A stretch of 11,244 bases of DNA from an uncultured bacterium (GTDB lineage: Bacteria > Bacillota > Clostridia > Lachnospirales > Lachnospiraceae), in the NCBI GenBank assembly GCA_947088515.1, contig CAMUHA010000111.1, forward strand, positions 1 to 11,244. Reading direction: 5' to 3'. Under the pieces are notes generated by a model. It was not told the DNA's origin, searched no databases, and was given only the letters and a program-made list of their open reading frames with translations. Below are positions 5,916 through 11,244 of this stretch, piece after piece (the stretch's first letter is position 1; each line of letters opens with the position of its first letter). A program made the translations under genes and the position numbers.

Positions 5916-7343
5916 TTATACAGGATAAGCTCCATTCTTTGTATCAGCCTGTGTCATATCTACCTTTTCCTGCTGTGCCTGACGGTATTTGAAGAAGTCA
6001 GTCGCAACCTGAGGGAACAGAGCATAAGACAATACGTCTTCATCCTGCTGTTTCCATTCTTTCATTTCTGCTTCCAGCTTATCCATCTCGTTTTCAATCA
6101 AATCGGCTGGACGGCAGGTAATTCTCTTCTCACCAGGAATAACTTTATTGATAACCTCCTGGCTCATTGGTTTAACTGTCTGTCCATATTCACCACGGAG
6201 AACTGCTTTAGTCTCTTTGGTTGCCATCTTATATCTTTCACCCATAAGTACATTAAACACTGCCTGTGTACCCACAATCTGTGAGGAAGGAGTAACAAGG
6301 GGCGGCTCTCCAAGGTCTTTTCTAACCTCAGGAATTTCTTTAAGCACATCATAGTACTTATCTTCTGCATTTTGTTCCTTCAGCTGACTAACCATGTTGG
6401 AAAGCATACCGCCTGGAACCTGATACAGTAATGTCTTAATATCAACACCCATAACCTTGGGATTCAGTAATCCGTCAGCTAAACACTTATCTCTGTAAGG
6501 CCGGAAGTAATCTGCAATTTCTGATAAGATATTCTGGTCATAACCGGTGTCATAAGGAGTGCCCTTAAAGGTTTCCACCATAACTTCTGTTGCAGGCTGT
6601 GAAGTTCCCATTGCAAAAGGAGAAATTGCACAGTCAATAACATCAACACCCGCTTCCACTGCCTTAAGATATGTCATGCCAGCCACACCAGATGTATAGT
6701 GTGTATGAAGCTGGATAGGCAGTTTGGTTACAGATTTCATGGCAGCAATCATTTCTGATGCTTTATAGGGAACAAGAAGGCCTGCCATATCTTTGATACA
6801 AATAGAGTCAGCCCCCATTTCCTCAATTTTTTTCGCCATATCCATCCAGTATTCCATTGTATATGCGTCACCCAAAGTGTAGGAAAGAGCTACCTGTGCA
6901 TGGCCTCTGCCTTCCTGTTTTTTTACTTTGTTTGTAGCGTTTACAGCTGCCTGTAAATTTCTAAGGTCATTTAAGCAGTCAAAAATACGGATAATATCAA
7001 TACCATTAGATATGGATTTTTCTACAAAACTGTCCACTACATCATCAGCATAAGGTCTGTATCCAAGAATATTCTGGCCTCTGAAAAGCATCTGAAGCTT
7101 GGTGTTCTTAAATCCGTCTCTTAACTTTCTAAGTCTGTCCCAAGGGTCCTCTTTCAGGAAACGAAGGGAAGCATCAAATGTTGCACCACCCCAGCATTCT
7201 ACCGCATGGTAGCCAACTTTATCCATTTTGTCAACGATCGGAAGCATCATTTCGGTAGGCATTCTTGTTGCAATCAGAGACTGATGTGCATCACGAAGAA
7301 CGGTTTCCATGATTCCAACCGATTTTTTAGCCTGTTCTGCCAT
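5916..7343 (-). CDS. oadA: Oxaloacetate decarboxylase alpha / transcarboxylase 5S-type subunit
   Basis: Cytoplasmic carboxyltransferase that moves CO2 between oxaloacetate and biotin on a carrier protein. Its 475 residues make a TIM barrel of the pyruvate carboxylase family: RDAHQSLIATR at 17-27 (metal ligand D18), FDCLNDLRNL at 121-130, the probable carbamylated lysine K184 in CIKDMAGLL, and metal-binding LHTHYTSG (H213, H215). The C-terminal helical PYC/OADA domain follows to the end. The biotinyl domain found at the C-terminus of classic OadA is absent, as in the Propionibacterium transcarboxylase 5S subunit; biotin is supplied by the carrier encoded three genes earlier counting this one. 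AGGAGG lies 8 nt before the ATG and the OadB gene ends 61 bp upstream. It is the last gene of the operon. Pyruvate carboxylase is excluded because no biotin carboxylase domain is present. Confidence 0.93.
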   Translation of the reverse strand: MAEQAKKSVGIMETVLRDAHQSLIATRMPTEMMLPIVDKMDKVGYHAVECWGGATFDASLRFLKEDPWDRLRKLRDGFKNTKLQMLFRGQNILGYRPYADDVVDSFVEKSISNGIDIIRIFDCLNDLRNLQAAVNATNKVKKQEGRGHAQVALSYTLGDAYTMEYWMDMAKKIEEMGADSICIKDMAGLLVPYKASEMIAAMKSVTKLPIQLHTHYTSGVAGMTYLKAVEAGVDVIDCAISPFAMGTSQPATEVMVETFKGTPYDTGYDQNILSEIADYFRPYRDKCLADGLLNPKVMGVDIKTLLYQVPGGMLSNMVSQLKEQNAEDKYYDVLKEIPEVRKDLGEPPLVTPSSQIVGTQAVFNVLMGERYKMATKETKAVLRGEYGQTVKPMSQEVINKVIPGEKRITCRPADLIENEMDKLEAEMKEWKQQDEDVLSYALFPQVATDFFKYRQAQQEKVDMTQADTKNGAYPV

Positions 7344-7404
7344 TTCTATTTCCTCCTGATTTTATATATCACTTACTATGAATCCGCTATTAAATATACG
7401 ACTC

Positions 7405-8556
7405 CTAAAAGACTCCAAATACTGCCATAAAGGTACCAGCTGCTACTGCTGTACCAATAACACCTGCCACATTAGGTCCCATTGCGTGCATAAGCAGGAA
7501 ATTGGTAGGGTCTGCCTCTGCACCCACCTTCTGGGAAACTCTGGCAGCCATTGGCACTGCAGACACACCTGCGGAACCAATAAGCGGGTTAACCTTTCCT
7601 TTGGTAGCCACACACATAAGTTTTCCAAACAAAACGCCTGCCGCTGTACCAAATGCAAAAGCAACCAGACCAAGAATAACAATTTTAATTGTATCCCAGT
7701 TAAGAAATGCCTCTGCGCTGGTGGTTGCACCTACGGAAGTTCCAAGCAGAATAACTACAATATACATAAGTGCATTAGATGCGGTATCTGTTAACTGTCT
7801 TACCACACCAGATTCCCTAAACAGATTGCCCAACATCAGCATACCAACAAGGGGAGCTGTGGTAGGGAGAATCAGACATACAATAATGGTTACAATAACA
7901 GGGAAAAGGATTTTTTCAAGCTTGGATACAGGGCGAAGCTGTCCCATTTTAATCTTTCTCTCTTCTTCTGTTGTCAGTAATTTCATAATAGGCGGCTGGA
8001 TAATAGGCACCAGTGACATATAAGAATATGCTGCCACTGCAATTGGTCCAAGCAAGGCCGTCTGTCCCAGTTTTCCTGCAAGGAAAATGGAAGTAGGACC
8101 ATCTGCTCCACCAATAATGGAAATTGCTGCTGCTGCCTTATCATTAAATCCTAAAGCTATGGCTCCAAAATATGCAGCAAAAATTCCAAACTGCGCCGCA
8201 GCGCCAAGTAAAAAGCTCTTAGGGTTGGCAATCAGGGGACCAAAGTCTGTCATAGCTCCTACTCCCATAAAAATCAGAGATGGGAGAATTGCCCATTCAT
8301 CTAAGAGATAAAAATAATACAGCAAGCCGCCAGTTCCGTTTGCGGAATCTTCAATACTGACCATAATATCCGGATAGATATTAACCAGCAGCATGCCAAA
8401 TGCGATAGGCGTCAAAAGCAACGGTTCAAAGCCCTTGGCAATCGCAAGATAAAGAAATACACATGCCACACAAATCATCGCATAGTTTCCAATCGTAAGA
8501 TTGAAAAAGGCTGTCTGATGAATAAGATTTGACAGTGTAGTTACGATATAATCCAT
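7405..8556 (-). CDS. oadB: Sodium-pumping decarboxylase beta subunit
   Basis: Integral membrane subunit that decarboxylates carboxybiotin and uses the energy to export Na+. At 383 residues it matches the shorter OadB/MmdB/GcdB family length, with about nine hydrophobic segments. Family signatures are plain: MGVGAMTDFGPLIANP at 97-112, IIGGADGPTSIFLAGK at 147-162 with D152 (equivalent to the essential aspartate of Klebsiella OadB), and LMHAMGPNVAGVIGTAVAAG at 355-374 with N362. Translation starts 8 nt after AGGAGG. The biotin carrier gene ends 101 bp upstream, the largest gap in the operon, and a hairpin lies in it. The family alone does not tell which acyl or keto substrate is decarboxylated; that depends on the partner carboxyltransferases. 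Confidence 0.95.
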   Translation of the reverse strand: MDYIVTTLSNLIHQTAFFNLTIGNYAMICVACVFLYLAIAKGFEPLLLTPIAFGMLLVNIYPDIMVSIEDSANGTGGLLYYFYLLDEWAILPSLIFMGVGAMTDFGPLIANPKSFLLGAAAQFGIFAAYFGAIALGFNDKAAAAISIIGGADGPTSIFLAGKLGQTALLGPIAVAAYSYMSLVPIIQPPIMKLLTTEEERKIKMGQLRPVSKLEKILFPVIVTIIVCLILPTTAPLVGMLMLGNLFRESGVVRQLTDTASNALMYIVVILLGTSVGATTSAEAFLNWDTIKIVILGLVAFAFGTAAGVLFGKLMCVATKGKVNPLIGSAGVSAVPMAARVSQKVGAEADPTNFLLMHAMGPNVAGVIGTAVAAGTFMAVFGVF

Positions 8557-8621
8557 TTCTTTTACCTCCTGTTGTTTTCTTTACAAAGGCTGGCCCGGTA
8601 AACGCACCATCCTCTGTCACT

Positions 8622-8649
8622 GAATACGCATAAGAAATACCGCGTATTC
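8622..8649 (-). other. Intergenic hairpin between carrier and oadB genes
   Basis: GAATACGC and GCGTATTC form a perfect 8-bp stem with a 12-nt loop, in the 101-bp gap between two operon genes. No U-tract follows on the minus strand. It may set mRNA stability or processing so that the small carrier is made in excess; this is inference. Confidence 0.45.
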
Positions 8650-8657
8650 TGCGCCTG

Positions 8658-9026
8658 TTAGTTGAGTGTTGCCAGCAATGCACCTGCTTCCACAGCATCG
8701 CCAACTGCTACATCAATACTTGCTACTGTACCGTCCTGGGGCGCCACAACAGGAATTTCCATTTTCATTGCTTCTACGATAACTACTGCATCGCCAGCCT
8801 TCACTGCCTGACCTACGCTTGCTTCAATTTTAAATACCTTACCTGCCGCACCTGCTTCCACTCTAATGCTTCCTGCGCCTCCTGCTGCCTTGGGCGCTGC
8901 TGCCGGCGCCGCTTTGGGCGCTGCTTTTGGAGCAGCCTTAGGCGCTGCTGGTGCGCCTGTTGATGTACCTTCTTCCACTACTACATCATATACGTTGCCA
9001 TTTACGGTAATTGTATAATTTTTCAT
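8658..9026 (-). CDS. Biotin carboxyl carrier protein (1.3S / gamma-type)
   Basis: Carries CO2 on biotin between the two carboxyltransferases and the OadB membrane subunit. The 122-residue protein starts with a short beta segment (MKNYTITVNGNVYDVVVEEG), then an Ala/Pro/Lys swinging linker at about 25-50, then a biotinyl domain at about 53-122. The biotin site EAMKME is at 85-90, so K88 is the modified lysine; glycine turns and the second half (APQDGTVASIDVAVGDAVEAG) follow the lipoyl/biotinyl fold. Length and layout match Propionibacterium 1.3S, MmdC and GcdC. AGGAGG lies 9 nt before the ATG. It is the only biotin domain in the window and must serve both carboxyltransferase genes. A biotin protein ligase is needed from elsewhere in the genome. 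Confidence 0.95.
   Translation of the reverse strand: MKNYTITVNGNVYDVVVEEGTSTGAPAAPKAAPKAAPKAAPAAAPKAAGGAGSIRVEAGAAGKVFKIEASVGQAVKAGDAVVIVEAMKMEIPVVAPQDGTVASIDVAVGDAVEAGALLATLN
8883..8948 (-). repeat. Ala-Pro-Lys repeat coding for the carrier's flexible linker
   Basis: Residues 27-48 repeat the unit AAPK or AAP (APKAAPKAAPKAAP and on). The DNA is locally GC-rich with GCGCC/GCTGCC-type codons, unlike the A/T-rich surroundings. Such linkers let the biotin domain swing between active sites, and their repeat number often varies among strains. Confidence 0.75.
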
Positions 9027-9088
9027 TACTAAAATCCTCCTGTAATTTAATCTGATACTTGATTAACATGAATATACCGGCACCAGGC

Positions 9089-9811
9089 TTACGCTCTCTG
9101 CCACTTGTTTCCGGCACGTTTTATGCTTCTTACAACAAATCCGTCTGTAGAAGAAGCGCCTTCGCTTGCTGCAATTGCCGCTGCAATAACCGCAACCAGC
9201 TCCAAATCATCTGTAAGTTCTTCCTCTTCCACAACAGGTGCAGATACTTTAACTGCAGGCGCTGCCTTAACTTCCGCTGCCGCAGGTTTCTTCGAAAATT
9301 TTTCCTGTAATTTGGGTATAAATCCAAAACAGTTAATAATAAGGCTAATCAGAATAAGCACTACAAATACAGTTCCCATACCAAGAAGCGTATTTAATGC
9401 AGCTTTTTCCATTTTTTCACCAAACGTATACTCCACATTGGTGGAAATTCCGGTAATTATCTTGTTGTCAATTACGATTTCCACAATTGCTTCCCGGTTG
9501 GAGCCTTTAACCCTGACATCAATCACACCATCCTTCTCATCAAAGGTGGATTCTGTGCTGATAATCTCTTCATAACTACCCATATCCTCCGCAGCAGCTT
9601 CCCAGCCTTCCACGGCATTTAACACCACGGGGTCGGAAACCTGACTCTGCATCTGCTGGACCACACACATATTAATGCTTTCCACTACCTGTGCCCCCAA
9701 TTCTTCCGCTTCTGCAGAAGACATCAGCTGCTCTGTCTTTTCCTCGCTGCCACATGCTGTTAAACCAAGCATACAGGTAATCATACCTAATACTAATAAC
9801 CATTTTTTCAT
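9089..9811 (-). CDS. Lipoprotein-OadG fusion, sodium pump gamma subunit
   Basis: A 240-residue membrane protein that probably anchors and assembles the pump. Residues 1-20 are a lipoprotein signal with lipobox LTAC (C20). A domain of about 110 residues follows outside the cell (about 30-130; SINMCVVQQMQSQVSDPVVL, then beta-rich IDVRVKGSNREAIVEIVID). Next is a transmembrane helix at about 141-164 (TLLGMGTVFVVLILISLII), which is the OadG core, then an Ala/Pro/Val/Lys linker and a cytoplasmic end LELVAVIAAAIAASEG with a basic tail, as in OadG/MmdD-E families. Classic OadG is about 80 residues and lacks the outer domain. It lies 18 bp after the acyl-CoA carboxyltransferase stop and 62 bp before the carrier. 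The OadG call is sound from helix, tail and context; the outer domain's role is unknown. Confidence 0.85.
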   Translation of the reverse strand: MKKWLLVLGMITCMLGLTACGSEEKTEQLMSSAEAEELGAQVVESINMCVVQQMQSQVSDPVVLNAVEGWEAAAEDMGSYEEIISTESTFDEKDGVIDVRVKGSNREAIVEIVIDNKIITGISTNVEYTFGEKMEKAALNTLLGMGTVFVVLILISLIINCFGFIPKLQEKFSKKPAAAEVKAAPAVKVSAPVVEEEELTDDLELVAVIAAAIAASEGASSTDGFVVRSIKRAGNKWQRA

Positions 9812-9829
9812 ATTAAGTAATCATCCTTT

Positions 9830-11244
9830 CTAGACTGTACCATGTTTCTTTGCGGGACGTTCTTCCTTTTTGGAAAGCAGCATCTCAAAAGCTCCGATTA
9901 CATACTTTCTCGTATCTTCAGGCGCAATAATCTGGTCAACATATCCTCTTCTTGCTGCTCCCTGTGCACTTGTCTGTGTCTGGGCATATTCAGCCGCGCA
10001 CTTTTCAATTGCCTCTGCGCCCTGCCCATCACATATAATTTTGGCTGCAAGTTTCGCATCCATGGTTCCAATCTGTGCATCAGGCCATGCCATTGTAATG
10101 TCTGCACCGATTGCCTTTGAGTTCATAGTTACATATGCACTTCCGAATGCCTGCCCAATAATCACATTTACTTTGGGAACTGTGGCATTTGCAAACGCAT
10201 ATGTAAGCCCAGCGGCTGCCTTTGCAATCTTCTTTTCTGAACATTTATCCGCTTTAAAGCCTTTTACATTAGTAAGGGAAAGTACGGGAATTTCAAAAGC
10301 GTCACAGAAATTAATGAAATCTGACGCCTTATCACATCCGGCCGGAGTTAAGACTGCTTCAAATTTATCTGTAACTGTTCCGTCTTCTCCATAAACATCG
10401 CTGCGGTTTGCAACCGCGCCAACCGTAATGCCGTTTAACTTAATAAATGCTGTTACCATTTCCTTTGCATATCTGCTCTTTACCTCAAATACAGCTCCTT
10501 CATCCGCAAGCTGTGATAAAGCAATAGAGGTATCTCCCACGCATCCTTCAATGTCTGGACATGCACGGTTTAAATCATCAGCACACTCTTCCAGCGTCAT
10601 ACATCCTTCATTATTTCCAGGAAGCATGCCTATCAGTTCCCTGATTTTTGCAAGAACAGAAGGTTCGTCCTCTGCCACATCAACAATGCCTGCTTCCTCA
10701 CCCTGGAATGCAGCTGTTGAAGTATCACATCTGCTAATCTCATTTCCATCCAGCGCATTGGGTGCGTTTACAAATAATTTTGCTTTCTTTTCCTCCATAA
10801 AAGCAAAGTCTGTTAATGTTGGAATCAGGGCAAGTCCGCCGCCACAGGAGCCAAAAACAGCCGTAATCTGGGGAATCACACCAGAACATAATACCTGTTT
10901 CTTATAAATTTCTCCAAATCCATTCAGTGCATCTGCCCCCTCCTGTAATCTAAGTCCGGCAGATTCAATCAGCCCGATTATGGGCGCTCCCATCTTCAAT
11001 GCCAGATCATAGAGGTTGGCAATTTTTTTCGCATGCATTTCACCGATACTGCCGCCTAAAACGGATGCATCCTGGCTGTATACATACACAAGGCTGCCGC
11101 CTATTACTCCATATCCGGTGATTACACCGTCCGAAGGAGTTTCTGTCTGTTTCAGATTAAAATCAGTGCTTCTAGCCGTTACCTGCGCGCCAATTTCAAC
11201 GAAACTGTTTTCATCGAGTAAAGCTGTTATTCTTTGACTCGCCT
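9830..11244 (-). CDS. Acyl-CoA carboxyltransferase (MmdA / 12S-type), N-terminus beyond window
   Basis: Moves a carboxyl group between an acyl-CoA and biotin. About 471 codons are visible and the frame is open to the right edge (SQRITALLDENSFVEIG reads like the usual start region), so probably only about 10 residues are missing. A GTG at 11089 is internal, not a start. It has two crotonase-like halves: VYSQDASVLGGSIGEMHAKK, SAGLRLQEGADAL and GSCGGGLALIPTLTDFAF in the first; GQAFGSAYVTMNSKAIGADI and AWPDAQIGTM in the second. These give the paired oxyanion holes of the family (PF01039). Length and context fit methylmalonyl-CoA decarboxylase alpha or transcarboxylase 12S; GcdA is longer. The sequence does not settle whether the CoA ester is malonyl-, methylmalonyl- or another. 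It is the first visible gene of the five-gene operon, and the promoter lies outside the window. Confidence 0.92.
   Translation of the reverse strand, partial: ASQRITALLDENSFVEIGAQVTARSTDFNLKQTETPSDGVITGYGVIGGSLVYVYSQDASVLGGSIGEMHAKKIANLYDLALKMGAPIIGLIESAGLRLQEGADALNGFGEIYKKQVLCSGVIPQITAVFGSCGGGLALIPTLTDFAFMEEKKAKLFVNAPNALDGNEISRCDTSTAAFQGEEAGIVDVAEDEPSVLAKIRELIGMLPGNNEGCMTLEECADDLNRACPDIEGCVGDTSIALSQLADEGAVFEVKSRYAKEMVTAFIKLNGITVGAVANRSDVYGEDGTVTDKFEAVLTPAGCDKASDFINFCDAFEIPVLSLTNVKGFKADKCSEKKIAKAAAGLTYAFANATVPKVNVIIGQAFGSAYVTMNSKAIGADITMAWPDAQIGTMDAKLAAKIICDGQGAEAIEKCAAEYAQTQTSAQGAARRGYVDQIIAPEDTRKYVIGAFEMLLSKKEERPAKKHGTV

Noticed and set aside
7502..8023. Plus-strand frame of 173 codons opposite oadB
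   Set aside because: Lies wholly antisense to a strongly conserved family gene and shows no domain.
8426..8704. Minus-strand 92-codon frame spanning the carrier-oadB gap
   Set aside because: Overlaps both real genes in another frame, with no ribosome site or recognisable protein.
9105..9575. Plus-strand frame of 156 codons opposite the OadG-fusion gene
   Set aside because: It is antisense to a gene with a clear lipobox and membrane helix; composition is the low-complexity Ser/Thr/Ala typical of antisense frames, with no ribosome site recognised.
10428..10907. Plus-strand frame of 159 codons opposite the acyl-CoA carboxyltransferase
   Set aside because: Antisense mirror of conserved carboxyltransferase sequence, with no independent coding signal.
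9830..11089. Starting the acyl-CoA carboxyltransferase at the GTG at 11089
   Set aside because: The frame stays open to the window edge and the upstream codons encode typical family sequence, so the GTG is an internal valine.

Overview
The window looks like a chromosomal segment of an anaerobic, low-GC Firmicute, most likely a gut Lachnospiraceae. This is inferred from A/T-rich intergenic DNA, strong AGGAGG ribosome binding sites, and a biotin-dependent sodium-pump decarboxylase operon of the type known in Clostridia. The genus cannot be fixed from sequence alone. All genes but one are on the minus strand; no tRNA, rRNA, transposon or CRISPR array was seen.

Region 1 (1-2962, minus) is a surface-polysaccharide type operon: a polytopic GT-C-like membrane protein, a membrane-anchored SH3b-domain protein, and a family 2 glycosyltransferase that runs off the left edge. 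The last two genes overlap by ATGA, and the glycosyltransferase reads in frame from that overlap. Region 2 (2994-3968) is a secreted Ser/Thr/Val-rich protein, two hairpins behind it, and an intergenic region shared with a divergent XRE-family regulator (4001-4474, plus). That intergenic region carries four related copies of a GCTATTAAC-type motif placed around both predicted promoters, which suggests that the regulator controls the secreted protein and itself.

Region 3 (4488-5741) is a NYN ribonuclease-like protein with two C-terminal LOTUS/OST-HTH domains, an architecture resembling animal MARF1. It is preceded by a near-consensus promoter and a ~240 nt leader. The leader holds a 38-codon small ORF with a good ribosome binding site, and that ORF contains a perfect 14-bp inverted repeat. 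A bidirectional hairpin terminator separates this gene from the convergent regulator gene.

Region 4 (5803-11244, minus) is a five-gene operon. In transcription order it encodes an MmdA/12S-type acyl-CoA carboxyltransferase (start just outside the window), a lipoprotein-OadG fusion, a biotin carrier protein, the OadB sodium-pump subunit, and a biotin-less OadA/5S-type carboxyltransferase, ending in a clear intrinsic terminator. The set contains every part of a Propionibacterium-type transcarboxylase (12S, 5S, 1.3S) plus the membrane parts of a sodium-pumping decarboxylase (beta, gamma). One biotin carrier could therefore link oxaloacetate/pyruvate, an acyl-CoA pair and a sodium gradient. The acyl-CoA substrate is not determined by the sequence.
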